Assembly (NCBI RefSeq): GCF_014633365.1
Contig: NC_068343.1
Coordinates: 29,729,307-29,793,306, forward strand
Length of the DNA: 64,000 nucleotides
Source of the DNA: Diospyros lotus
Taxonomy: Eukaryota > Streptophyta > Magnoliopsida > Ericales > Ebenaceae
Direction: 5' to 3'
Shown: positions 9,355-20,771 of the stretch, piece after piece
How the letters are laid out: every line of letters begins with the position of its first letter
Position numbering within the stretch: the first letter of the stretch is position 1
Made by a program: the position numbers and the translations under genes
Notes under the pieces: model-generated
Database searches by the model: none
Seen by the model: the letters and a program-made list of their open reading frames with translations, nothing else
Told to the model about the DNA's origin: nothing

Positions 9355-11943
9355 TGTTGTCGCTAAAATACAATAATTAAAATTTATGTGGGGTCTACTC
9401 GATCTTAGTGTCAGGTGCAGTTAAGTTGCTTGAGAGAAGCTACCTCAAGAGAGTTTGCCGCAAAGATGCTCACCGCACACTTCTTTGTCATAAAGATCTT
9501 CCTTCACCGCAAAGTCTTCGCCACAAGCTTTTTTGTCACAAGGTTTTCGCCACAAGCTTTCTTGCCACAAGGTCTTCACCACAAGTTTTTTGCCATGAGG
9601 TCTTTGCCACGAGCTCTCGTGCCAAAAGGTCTTCGCCACGAGCTCTCTTACCACAAGGTCTTCGCTACAAGGTTTGGTATTTGACACAAGTTTCCGCCGC
9701 AAGGCTTTAACTCCGCCACAAGGTTTTGCCGTAAGGCTTTAACTCCACCACAAGGTCTCGCCGCAAGATTTTTCCTTTACCACTAGGTCTCGTCACAAGA
9801 TTGTGCCTTTGTCGCTAGGTCTCGCCGTAAGATTGTGCCTTTGCTGCTAGGATTTTACCTTTGCCACAAGTTTTTAACTCCACCACAAGATCTCACTGCA
9901 AGGATATTGTCCTGTTAACACTTGAAAATGGGTTAGAAGACTCGCGGGAATCCTCGCCCGCGATAACCCTCCGATGCCTAAGTTAGTACCAAATCCTAAT
10001 GACTATTCACGAAAACAGTAAAGTGTAGTCAAAGTGTCTAAATTTTACCGAAATTGAAAGCCCCCATTAATGTCCTATAGTTGGGTATTTGTATGGCATG
10101 ATTTTCAAGAATGGCTGGCACTAACATGTGTCGTTTATTGAATGGGGTTAAATCCAACAAAAATGGGAGATTGCCATGAAGCCACCGCGAGGCTAGCCCT
10201 CGCGGCCAACCTAGCCTCGCCTCTTGGCAAGCTGGCCCTTGCGGCAAGCTCACAGCAAGCCTTGCCTCGCCCCACGACAAGCTGCCGTAGGCTGGCCAGC
10301 ATTGCCTCGCGGTAGGCTATCGCAAGGCTAGCCCTGCACAACAAACTTCCAGTCGCGCCTTCATTTTTTGAAAAAAAAATAAAAATCTTCATTTTTTTCC
10401 TCCTATTTTTTCACGGCACAGCAATTTCTCTCCACTCTTTTGTTTTATGTTTAGACAAAATTAAAGAGTAAAATGTCAGCCAAAGAGCCAGGTCTAGCAC
10501 CTGAACTCAATCAAGGGTTCTAGGATACCCGAAAACCTTACATAGGCTGGAGGCTTAGGTACCAGATTATCTATGGGCAACTAAGCCCTCGAGAGATAGG
10601 TTCCACTGTGGGATTCTTGCCGGGTGCTCGAGCTTGCCGGGAGGCCTAGGCACCTGATGCACCAAGGAGTAGGGTCTAACTTGGGAGCATAGCACAGTAC
10701 TCAATCAAGGGATCCCGATGAGCCTACAGGCACAAGCTTCGGTGCATCCAATAATCCTAGGACATATCATAATGCACTGGCTATTGTGTCCTCCACGTCC
10801 ATCTTTCAGGGTTAGTCTAGCTCAGGGAATCTGGGTTTGGCCAATGGTTCGGCATGAGATTCCTAGAAGACATTCGAGTTTACCGGGAGACCTAGGCACT
10901 AGATCAACCAAGGAGTTGGGTCTAGCCAAAAAGGCACAACACCTAACTCAAACGAGAGACCTGGGTGAGTCTGTGGGCATAGGCGTTGAATGTTCTGGTG
11001 ATCTCGGGCCAACTCGTGGTCGTTGGCACCAGATTGCAACTGAGTGACTCAACTCCGATAAGTGAGATCATGACAGAACTTTCACATGGTTGTTCCATCT
11101 CTCTTTACTCCTTACTTGAGCCAGTCTACCTTAGGGGATTTAGGTTTGGCCAGTGGTCTAGCATAGGATTCCTACCAGACATCCAAGTTTGTCAAGAGAT
11201 CTAGGCGTCGGATCAACCAAGGAGTTGGGTCTAGTTGAAAAGGTATAGCACTAAACTCAAACAAGTGATATGGGTGAGTCTGTGGGCACAGGCATTAGAT
11301 GTTCAGGTGATCCCAGGCTAGCTCGTGGTCATTGGCACCAAATTGCCACTAGGTGACTTGACCTTCAGGAACGGGCTCATGTTAGAGCTGTCATGTGATC
11401 GCTTCACCTTTTTTTCGCCTTCTTAAGGCTAGTCCACTTAGGAAATCTAACATTTAAAATGGGTCATTTAAAATATTCAACTGTTCGAATGATCGTATAT
11501 GTCCTGATGGTAATTCAGTGAACAACTGCTGAGCTTGTCCTACAAGGGAGAGCGGGGAAGCCTTGCACCTAGTGACCTCATTCTATCCATGTAACACGAC
11601 TACTACAACAAAGTATTGTAAGTGCTTCTCGAGGTCCTCCCTTCCCGAGTATACTAAAAACTATGACAGTTTGAACCCTGGTTGCATTGGTTTCCTTTAG
11701 AGTTCCTTAGATAAAGGAAACCCTATCGAGGGAGTTACATCTAGCACCATCGTTACCAGTTTCTGCTCTAACACCACTTCTATGAGGCATTTGATGTTAA
11801 ATGCGCTGAGTGTTTTATGTTCTGCTTCATTTTGGCAAAGAGATGGGTCATAAGGGACTCTAGAGTAGATGTTTTCTGTTGTCTCTTTATACATGGGAGC
11901 TTTTCTTTCCCCCTGCCATATTTCCTTCTCAATCTGTTATTTC
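9355..11943 (-). mobile_element. gag-only LTR element, copy B (3' LTR, interior, part of gag)
   Basis: The 3' LTR spans 9355-10420 (1,066 bp; ends TGTTGTCG and CGGCACA), with a CT-rich strip just after it (GCAATTTCTCTCCAC, 10421-10435) that is a polypurine tract on the minus strand. Then follow the 310-bp tandem repeats and the C-terminal half of gag to about 11940. The right end is cut by a deletion that fuses it to Tekay LTR sequence. Its left flank and internal structure equal those of copy C, so the two are duplicates and not independent insertions. Confidence 0.75.
11470..11894 (-). pseudogene. gag: gag fragment of copy B
   Basis: It matches the copy C fragment at 41411-41854: MYKETTENIYSRVPYDP at the start of the open piece, then a broken capsid region. 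A nonsense change ends the open piece at 11697, while copy C reads through to 41414. The region beyond HIRSFEQ-like sequence was removed by the internal deletion shared by B and C. Confidence 0.7.
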
Positions 11944-13631
11944 TTAATAACTCAAAATTATTCAATATATACGATTTTTCGGAAGCCCCTTACCATCATT
12001 CAGTCTTTTTAGGCTACAACTTAACTTAACCGAAAACCATTTCTGATTTGATTTTTTTCGGCGTCATAAATCTTGCCTTGAGACGCTCGTCAAAAATATA
12101 TCTTTAACCTTAGGTATCTAAGCTCTAGAGTACTCCCTACGACTAATTCGATCACTCGTTGCTAATTCAAACATATTTTCAGTATTTTAAACTCACTTAA
12201 AATTCGTGGCATCTTCACAAAAGTATGAGGTATTATATTCTCCCCTTTTTAAAAGAATTTCGTCCTCGAAATTTGAAACATACTCAACATTATTGAATGT
12301 TAAATAATTATTGCATTCTGGAATACAATTTCTGGAAGAAAATATAAAAATTTCCTACTCTATTTCCATTTCCTCGAATAAATAAGGATATTTCTTCCTA
12401 ATTGTTTTCTCAAGTTCCCACGTTGCCTCAACATTCGAGTGCTTTCCCCACTGAACCTTCACTAACGGTATCTCTTTATTTCGCAACACTTGAGTTCGGC
12501 GATCTAAAATTGCTCCAGGTGACTCTGGGTAGGTCAAGTCATTCCTTAGCTCAATTGTCTCCACCCGAACTCCGAGAGTTGGATTTGGCACATGCCTTTG
12601 AAGTTGGGAGACGTGGAACACATTATGAATCCCGAACAAACTGGGTGGAAGCTCCAATCGATAGGCCAAAGGTCCAACTCTTTCCACAATCGGATATGGT
12701 CCTATATACCTTGGCTTTAGCTTTCCTTTACCGCTTCCACGTGTCACCAAATGCTGGGGGCGACACCTTGAGATACATTAGATCCCCAACCTCGAACTCT
12801 AAATCCCTTCTTCTTTGATCAGCATAGGATTTTTGTCGGCTTTGTGCAGCTCGGATCCTCTCTTGGATTATTCGAATCTTATCGGTAGTCTACTGCACAA
12901 GTTCGGGCCCTAACATCTGTCATTCCCCTACTTCGGTCCAACAGATAGGCGATCGACACTTGCTTCCATACAAAGCCTCATAAGGCGCACCATGGAGTCG
13001 TACGATTTCCTTCACGTACTCCTCTGCAAATTTTCGTACCAGTTGATCCATTCTTGTAGGCAAGAAATGCGCCGACTTTGTCAACCTGTCTACCACCACC
13101 CAAATGGCATCATAACCCTTTCGACTCTTCGGAAATCCTATTACGAAATCCATCGTGATATGTTCCCATTTCCACTCGGGAACTTCCAAAGGTCTCATCA
13201 ACCCTGCAGGTTTCTGGTGCTCAATCTTTACCCTTTGGCATATATCACATTATGCCACCCTTCTAGCCATGCTGGCCTTCATCCCAGGCCACCAGTAGAT
13301 TTCCCGAAGATCTCGATACATCTTCATGGCTCCTGGGTGCACGGTATACTTAGCTTTATGGGCTTCATCCAAAATTTTCTGCCTCAACTCCCGAAGGTTT
13401 GGCACGTACACTCTACCCCAAAACCTGAGAATGCCATTTCGCATCTCAAAATCTGAACTCTTGGGCTGGCCTTGCTTGTCTACCCATAGATGTATACGTT
13501 GATCACTTCCACTAGCCTCACGTATCTCGGTCTCTAGATCCAGCCGAACCGCTAGGCCAGCTACTAGGATAGAAGATCCCTTCGGCACTACACTCACCGT
13601 CATCGGGCTAAAAGCCTCAATCAGTAGCCAC
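11944..13631 (-). mobile_element. Tekay-like gypsy remnant (LTR end plus pol tail), deletion derivative
   Basis: 11944-12237 is the last part of an LTR nearly identical to 43874-44167. It is followed by the polypurine tract and the pol C-terminus in the same order as the 42-51 kb element. The left LTR is truncated at a 3-bp overlap (TTA) with gag-only copy B. A further 258 bp is missing inside integrase. The right end stops at 13631, where copia LTR sequence starts. Confidence 0.85.
12355..13631 (-). pseudogene. pol: gypsy pol fragment: integrase and chromodomain with in-frame core deletion
   Basis: Minus-strand pieces: 13250-13631 (RNase H/IN linker and IN zinc finger, HPGAMKMYRDL), 12920-13201 (IN core start with MDFVIGFPKS and VDRLTKSAHF) and 12355-12750 (IN C-terminus, PRYIGPYPIVERVG, and a chromodomain-like end). 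Compared with 44915-45172 of the larger copy, 258 bp (86 codons) are absent between LHGAP and YEALYG. This keeps the frame but removes the second catalytic Asp and the Glu of the D,D-35-E triad. The protein would be an inactive integrase. Confidence 0.87.
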
Positions 13632-15620
13632 TCTGAAAGTAAAGTATGATTGCTACGGGGCAAACAACGTAGTTCAAAAATTTTTGAACTTACCCCGATC
13701 CCGGCGATTGGATCAACGTCGAAATCAAATCATTCACAAACAAATAAATAAATCCAACCTTTAGATTATCGAGTCGTTCGCGGATTCTAGCCATCCAAGT
13801 GTTCAGCCTCTAACTCGTGATACGCGGCACGCGTCCATTGGCAAGGAAACCGGAATAGGAGTGCTAGCTCCTTCTCCTTTACGCGGTTTGTGTATGGACG
13901 GTAAAAGAACACCCACGTTTCTAATCGATGCCAAAAAGAAACGGGAAGAGTGAACGGCAATACGTTTTTCAACTCTTGAAAAACGACACCAAAAATCACT
14001 ACAATTATGGGCAACCTATAAAAGGATATTTATAGTGAAATATCCTAGGGTTTCTAAAACCCTAATGGATTGGACTAGCCCATTAATTATAATTTAATTA
14101 GAATATTAAGTGGGCTTATTCTAGTCCAACTAGAAATATAATTAAATGGCCCAAATCCTTTTATAGGTTTAAATAAATTATTTTGGCCCAAATCTAATTC
14201 AAGCCCAAATATAATATTTAATATTTAGCCCAAATCTAATTTGGTCCAAATATAATATTTTATATTTGGCCCAAATCTAATTTAGTCCAAATATAATATT
14301 TATTTTAATATTTGGCCCAAATCCAATTTAGTCCAAATATAATATTTAATTTAATATTTGGCCCAAATCTAATTTAGTCCAAATATTAACTTAAGCTCAA
14401 AAATATTTTATTTCCTATTTGCCACTCCAACAAATAGAAAATTATTAAATTAGAAACTCTTTCCTAATTTAATTAATTGCCATTTTAGGAAACTCTTTCC
14501 ATTATGACGACTCCTCATCATATCGACGTTATTATGTCTATTTGTTCTTTTTCCGTGAGAACCTACGACGGCATAACTTCTTACCGAAGTGTCCCACTTA
14601 ACCATACATTCACTCTGCTGGTTTAAGCCAGGGACCGTGCCTATTGCATATGACTCATTAGGCTTCCGAATATGTTGGCAATGTGTTGGTACGAACACAT
14701 AAGACAAGATTAGCCTCTAACAAGGAATCATGCCTACCTAATTATTCAGAAGGATTCATAATCCGCAAATAACCTTTCACGAACATAGTTACCGTGTAAT
14801 TCGATTCTCTCGTCAATGTATCTTATATGATCTCAAGTATGGCGATGTGTTGTTTGATAATGATCACATGAGTTTTCTTTGGTCTTCTAGATATCTTCAC
14901 TTAATAGAAAGTAAATCAATAACTCCTTATTGATTTCTTTTACCATGGCCATGGATTTAAAGTGAATATCCACCGAAGGCACCTTAGATACATCATCCTC
15001 TATCAAGGGATAGACAAGTCCCATCTTGGTTATACACCCATCTCCATAAGCCTCACGATATACCCAATGATCGCCCACATGCAGCCTTTATCTAGGCCCA
15101 TCGAAATGATGTCAAAGAATACCGGTCTTCTTATGAGATGACTGTGACAACCTCAGGTCCAAGGATTAATTACAACCATCTCGTATGAGAATTCCATCAA
15201 CATATAACCAAAATGGATTCTCATGGCAAGTCATGTCCAGTGACACGTTCTCCAACATTGGTCACCTATGTATTTGTCTAGGCATCCCCATGCCTATGGG
15301 TGTGAAACCCCCATTGCTATCACATAGCACATACAAGTCTTACCGCAATTGTCAATGTCCATTCTTGACATTGCTACGACTTGGGACGTTTAATGATGTC
15401 TAGAAACTGTGATGCATCATCTCACATCTTTATAGATTATTCACAGTATACATCATATGGACTTCTATCTAGTTTCATTCAGTTATTACAATAATAACAA
15501 GAAACTAATAGAGTGACTTCTAGTGAATTTGAATAACTCCTTATTCAAATAATAACATGATTACAATTGTCAGTATACAACATGCCCAATCTGATTGGGT
15601 CTAGAGCACCTACACTAACA
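13632..15620 (-). repeat. 3' LTR of the copia element
   Basis: The LTR begins on the minus strand with TGTTAGTGTAGGTGC at 15620, directly after a purine-rich tract (TAGTGCAAGTGGGAGAT, 15637-15621), which is the classic copia polypurine tract. The far end near 13632 is approximate because no matching CTAACA end was found. The LTR is about 2 kb, long for copia. Confidence 0.7.
14085..14400. repeat. AT-rich tandem repeat (GGCCCAAATCTAATTT units) in the copia LTR
   Basis: Units of about 45-65 bp alternate GGCCCAAATCTAATTT with (A/T)GTCCAAATATAATATTT, with at least four repeats. Expansion of this array helps explain the unusual length of the LTR. Confidence 0.7.
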
Positions 15621-15784
15621 ATCTCCCACTTGCACTAGAGCCAATCACTCATGTATCTTATACCTGATGATCGAACATGACTTTCATGTTTCTCCTGGGA
15701 CAGAGCTTTAGTCAAGGGATCTACGACGTTGTCATCCGTCGACATTTTCTCTATATATGCCACCTCGACTGATAATCTCCATTA

Positions 15785-18332
15785 TCATATGGTGATGTCG
15801 CAATATAAATTTGGTCCGTTGATGAGACCGTAGTTCCTTCGCTTACGCGATGGCTCCATTGTTGTCCCAATAACTGTTATTGGATCAACAATGCTGGACA
15901 CCACTTTAAGTTCATTAGTGAACCTACGGATCCATACAACCTCCTTAGCTGCTTCGAAGGTTGTTATGTATTCGAGTTCAGTTGTTGAATCTGCCACTAT
16001 CTCTTGTTGGAACTCTTCCAACTCATGGCCCACCCATGTAAGCAGAATATGAATTTCGACTGTACATGATTTAAAATCATTATGGTCGAATTGGAAACTG
16101 ACATCCATGAACACCTTCATGGTATGCTCTCATTCTCCATATGGTAAAAACATCTCTTTAGTACTTCACAAGTACTTAAGAATATTTTTCACAGCAATCC
16201 AGTGTTTCTCACCTAAATCAGCTTGATATCTACTACATATGCTCAAAGTATATGCAATATCAAGCCTCGTACATAACATGGCATACATGATCGAGCTAAT
16301 AACCAAGGCATATGGTGCTCGACTCATCCTATCTCTCTCATCTTGTGTCTTCAAACACATAGCCTTGGAGAGATGTATTACATGTGACATGGGAAGACTT
16401 GTCCTCCTAGAATCTTCCATGCTAAATCTCTTTAGCACCTTGTCAATGTACGCGCTATGGGAGAGTGCTAGCAACCTCTTGGATCTATCTCTATAGATTC
16501 TTATTCCTAGAATATAGGTTGCTTCTCCCAAATCCTTCATGGAGAAAATGTTTTGAAAGCCATATTTTAACTAATTGCATCATGGGAACACCATTCCCTA
16601 TGAGCAATATATTGTCCACATATAGGACTAAAAAGAGTAATCGCGCTCCCACTAACCTTCTTGTAAACACAAGGATCAATTTCCCTTTTGTGAAAAATCA
16701 AACCTTTTGATCTTTTCATCAAAACATTAATTCTAACTCCGGGATGCTTGCTTTAGTCCATAAATGGATCTTTGCAAGTTGCAAATCTTATTTGCATGTT
16801 TATGAGTAACAAAATCGTCAAGCTGTGTCATATACACATCCTCAACCAGGTTTCCATTAAGGAAAGTTATTTTGTCATCCATCTGCCATAACCCAGAGTC
16901 AATGTCAGACATTGCCTCATCATAGGTAGTAGGCTCATTGTTCTCAGCCAGAAGCACATCTCCATGTGCCGAGATGAGAAATCCATATCTCTCTTACTCG
17001 CGATGAACCCTCATCGACCTACAAGGTTCTTGTGTAGAAGGTTGGGAGTTGACACAACTTCTTGTGTCTGATCTTTCTCGGGTTCCTGGAAGGGAGTATT
17101 TGTTTGTGGTTCACCTCGAATCTTATTCGAGCTTAACATTCCTCCCACTAGCCACAGCATCTAAGAATTTCTTTTCAAGGAATACCACATGCTTGGCAAC
17201 AAAACACCTTTTGTTCATATGGGTGGTAAAAGTAATATCCATTTGAATATCTCACAAACAAACATCTCATCGTTTTAGGTTGTAACTTATTACTGTCAAC
17301 ATGTTTGACATAAATTTGATAACCCCAAATCTTAAGGAAAAACAGATTTGGCTTCTTTCCTTTCCATATCTCATATGGATTTTGAGTAACTAATTTACTT
17401 GGAACCCTGTTCAAAACAAAGATCGCGGTGAGGAGTGCGTATCTCCAAAATGAAATAGAGAGTTCAACGCGACTCATCATGGACCAGACCATGTCCAATA
17501 AGGTCCTATTCCTCCTTTAGACACATCATTCATCTCTGATGTTCCAGGTGGAGTCCATTGTGAGAGAATCATATTCTGCTTCAGATGATCTAGAAACTCA
17601 CTGTTCAAGTATTCACCATCTCGATCTGATTGAAGTACTTTGATACTTTTCCCAGTTTGTTTCTCTACTTCAAATTTGAATTCCTTGAACTTTTCAAAAG
17701 CCTCAGATTTGTGTCCCATAAGATACACATAACCAAAACATGATCTATCATCAGTAAAGGTTATGAAGTAGACATACCCACCTCGAGCCTGGGTGGATAT
17801 GGGCCCACACACATCAATGTGCACAAGCCCTAGCACTTATGTAGCCTCCCTTTACTTTAAAAAGAGACTTAGTCATCTTGCCAAGTAAACAAGATTCGCA
17901 AGCACCATATGATTCATAATCAAATGTGCCGAGATATCTATCTCTATACAAGTTGGATGTGCGAGTCTCATTTATATGGCTATGGCAACAATGCCATAAA
18001 TAAGTGCTATTTAAATCATCTGATTTAAGTCGCTTAGTATTTATGTTACTGATAGGAGTATCAACATCAAGGACATACAAACCATTACATATTGTTGTTT
18101 TACCATAAAACAACTCATTTTTATAAAATGAACAACTATTGTCCTTTAAATAAAAATGAATATCCATCCTTGTCAAACAAGAATTAGAAATTATATTCCT
18201 AGTCAAACTAGGATTGTAGTAACAGTTATGTAACTCTAACACAAGCCCTGTGGGCAATGTCAATAAATAGGTCCCTACAACTAATGGAACAACTTTTGAT
18301 CCATTTACCATGTGTAGGTACACTTCTCCCAT
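15785..18332 (-). pseudogene. pol: copia pol: GAG-pre-integrase, integrase, RT, RNase H (multiply broken)
   Basis: 17814-18332 holds the GAG-pre-integrase box (YLWHCCHSHINE, CESCLLGKM). 17477-17836 holds the integrase core (HIDVCGP, SDRDGEY); the usual catalytic Glu in VSERRNR-type motifs is replaced near VSKGG. 17175-17498 continues with NRVPSK and PYEIWKGKKPN. 16733-16957 and 16491-16679 hold RT pieces (TFLNGNL, IYGLKQASRS), but the active site reads YVDN in place of YVDD, and a central RT block is deleted between SGLWQ and TFLNG. 15785-16540 holds the RT end and RNase H (DLGEATYILGI, STTELEYI). The lost active-site residues, together with many breaks, make it inactive. Confidence 0.88.
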
Positions 18333-19175
18333 TATTAATCTCCTCGTACTCCTAAGCCCATATACGAAAGTGTAAATATGAACACTAGATCCAGTATCTA
18401 ATACCCATGTGGACTGTGCAGAAGTAGATAGATTAATTCCAATAACATAAATACCTGAAGTGCCTTGAGTAGAACTCTTCTTACTCTACACTTCTCAGTT
18501 TATCACAGTGGAGATAGATTGCATCCTTTTTTCCCTTTGGGTTTTAGTCTTCTAGACTCTTCCAGATTGTGCTATGGAAGAACTTTTCTTCCTTTTGGCT
18601 TTCTTACTCTTGGGCTTGCCCCTATGCGCCTTAGGCCCTTCAACTAAGAGAACACTTCCCTTAACCTATAATCAATTTTAGGTTCGGTCTCCCTTAGTAT
18701 GGACAACCACTCTCCAAGAGTCTTTTCCATAACTTTTAGGGAGGGACTATAGCAGCAAATCTAAGGTAAGTTTCAGCATCCATATCCAAGTTCAGCTCTA
18801 GCAACCTATTGATAAAACATATCATCTCCATGACATGCTTCTCAACAGATGATCCTTGAGCCTAGCCATGATCTCATAGGCATCATAACTCTTATGTGGC
18901 GACCTATGTTTCGGGGTCATGGCAGCCAAGATGATACACCAAGCGATGATCATATCACTCTCGTGCATTGTCTAGGCCTAATGTGCTATTATTTCTTTAA
19001 CTGGTGGCTTCGTAAGAAGATAACTCTTTATCGCATAAAGAATCTTATCATACGTGAGGACTATCCTCAAGATGATCTCTCAGTCATAGAAATTAGTCTC
19101 GTTGAAGGTATTATTGCCCTCGAGTATCGATCTTATCGATATGTTTCCAGACATTCTAGATCAACAACTGAATAG

Positions 19176-19791
19176 AGATATTATTATTTTGAATTTTTTA
19201 GAATAATTTTGTTAAAAATAAATTAATAAAATAATTAATTTTCTAGTAAAAAAATATTTAATATATATATATATATTGGACAAAATTAATGAGATATTGA
19301 ACGAGATAGAAGAAATTTGTCTCAATTATTAAGAGCTCAAGAATTAATTGTGTACATTTTGTATATTATTTTATTTTGGTAGTACTCTAATATCGTTTGA
19401 GTCGAAATTTTTGTAACTTCACTCAATATACCTATGATTCTGATTTTTGGCATAATCATGCAAACTAAATTTTTAAATAAAAATTAATATTATGTGTACA
19501 AAAATTTGTTAGAATATTTAAAATTGTGATTTCTTTTATATTGGCCTATTTCGTGATAATGTAAAATAATCAATGGTTAGAATTGAGACCTTTTTGAATT
19601 ATCATTTTTGTTCAGTCTTTCGTCACTTGTGCTTTTGATTTCGATAAAGAAGGTAAATCGCAAGTGGAGACTTTGTCTTACTGCGCAGGGTAAATAATCG
19701 AACCCACAACCTATTGGTGCGAACCCAACTTATCGTAGTTCAACCACTTAACCTATGTTTCGGTGGTAAATTGAGACTTTTTTTTTTTAGG
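19176..19791. other. AT-rich spacer, no gene recognised
   Basis: The stretch is AT-rich with a short (TA)n run at 19262-19276. I see no ORF, RNA gene or clear repeat ends. Confidence 0.5.
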
Positions 19792-20156
19792 TAAATTATA
19801 TGAAATTTCCTTACACTTGGAGTCATGTGCAACTTATCTCCTGTGTTTTCAATTGTATCAAAAAATTCCCTTACACTTTTAAAATATTGCAATCAGCCAT
19901 AATTTGTTATTATTTTACATAATTTTATATAATAATCTATATTCAAAATACATAATTCTACATACATAATTTCAATGTATCAAAAAAATACAAAATTTTA
20001 CATTAATTAACCAGTAAATTACAAAAATTATGTAAAATAACAATAAATTGTGACTGATTGTAACATTTTGAAAATATGAGAATTTTTTGATGTAATCAAA
20101 AGTACAGGAGATAAGTTATACATAACTTTAAGTGTAGGAGAGTTTCATATAATTTA
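19792..20156. repeat. 365-bp long inverted repeat (hairpin/MITE-like)
   Basis: The left arm starts TAAATTATATGAAA and the right arm ends with its complement TTTCATATAATTTA. Complementarity continues inward through ACTTATCTCCTGTG/ACAGGAGATAAGT, AAAAAATTC/GAATTTTTT and CAGCCATAAT/GTGACTGATT-like blocks to TACATAATTTT/AAAATTATGTA, giving arms of about 130 bp around an AT-rich loop (19930-20025). Transcription would give a long imperfect hairpin RNA. No coding content and no clean target duplication were found. Confidence 0.8.
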
Positions 20157-20394
20157 TTATTTTTTTTATATTTTACAGACCGAACCAATATCTATGTCCT
20201 TCTATTATTTTACAGAATATATTTTGTTGGATACCATGTTAACATATGATTATAATAATAATAATATTTATAGTAATAAAAGTGGTGGTCCCTCCACTAT
20301 ATACGTGATGTAACATAGCATGGTCCTTCCACCACTATATGTAAATATATATGTAATGTAGGTCCCCTGCTAGGTTATATCGACATATGTATCA
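20157..20394. other. AT-rich spacer upstream of the RIP locus
   Basis: It contains two similar blocks (CCTCCACTATATACGTGATGTAACATAGCATGG-like at 20291-20323 and CCACCACTATATG... at 20330-20357), i.e. a small diverged duplication. No gene is seen. Confidence 0.4.
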
Positions 20395-20560
20395 TAAGTT
20401 GTACAATGCTAAGGATTCAGCAATTAAGATATAGAGCTTTGCACAAGTTGTACAATGCTAAGGATTCGGCAATTAAGATATGGAACTTTGCACGATATTC
20501 GTGTACTTCATCATGAAGAGATAAGGCCCACTAAATTTTTCACGATATAAAACTTTGCAC
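20395..20560 (+). pseudogene. Relic of RIP coding sequence, with a 49-bp tandem duplication
   Basis: 20487-20550 resembles 21004-21068 inside the RIP pseudogene (shared runs CGATATTC, TTGTACTT-like, GAAGAG.TAAGGCCCACTAA). Before it, a 49-bp unit (GTTGTACAATGCTAAGGATTC, then AATTAAGATAT, then CTTTGCAC) occurs twice, at about 20400-20448 and 20449-20498. The block therefore looks like a decayed piece of a third RIP copy sitting in what would be the promoter region of the next copy. No reading frame survives. Confidence 0.6.
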
Positions 20561-20668
20561 GATGTTAGTATATATAAATAAAAAAATAAAAAAAGGACAA
20601 TTATGATGGTAGCTCGTGAGAAACATAAGCGTGTGCATTTAGAGATGTCACATGCTCTTATTCTATCA

Positions 20669-20680
20669 CATATATATAAA
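20669..20680 (+). promoter_or_regulatory. Putative TATA box of RIP pseudogene 1
   Basis: CATATATATAAA lies 92-103 bp upstream of the ATG at 20772, giving a predicted start near 20710 and a leader of about 60 bp. The second RIP copy lost this element: its homology to copy 1 begins only at about 24938, downstream of the TATA position. Confidence 0.5.
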
Positions 20681-20771
20681 GGGAAGGGAAGGAAGGGTTA
20701 AGCTTCATCTCAAAACACTACTTACAAGTGAAATAGAAAGCCTTATATCTTGTGCATTAGAAGAGAGTATT

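Larger units (their letters stand above)
13632..19170 (-). mobile_element. Ty1/copia LTR retrotransposon, truncated and dead
   Basis: On the minus strand: degraded gag (about 19170 to 18650), GAG-pre-integrase domain, integrase, RT and RNase H (18332 to 15785), polypurine tract and one 3' LTR. The domain order IN before RT defines copia. No 5' LTR or primer site is seen: the element fades into AT-rich DNA near 19170. All domains carry frameshifts or stops. Lineage within copia was not assigned. Confidence 0.88.

Noticed and set aside
9408..9710. Repetitive open frames (KVFATSFLATRSSPQ-like) on plus and minus strands, also at 4587-4923, 39348-39747 and 51886-52197
   Set aside because: Several phases and both strands are open at once because of the CCACAAGG minisatellite, and unit numbers differ between copies. 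They are not proteins.
12402..12818. Plus-strand frame of 138 codons, and its twins at 12992-13456, 44332-44700 and 45179-45643
   Set aside because: These are antisense shadows of the well supported minus-strand integrase/chromodomain coding sequence.
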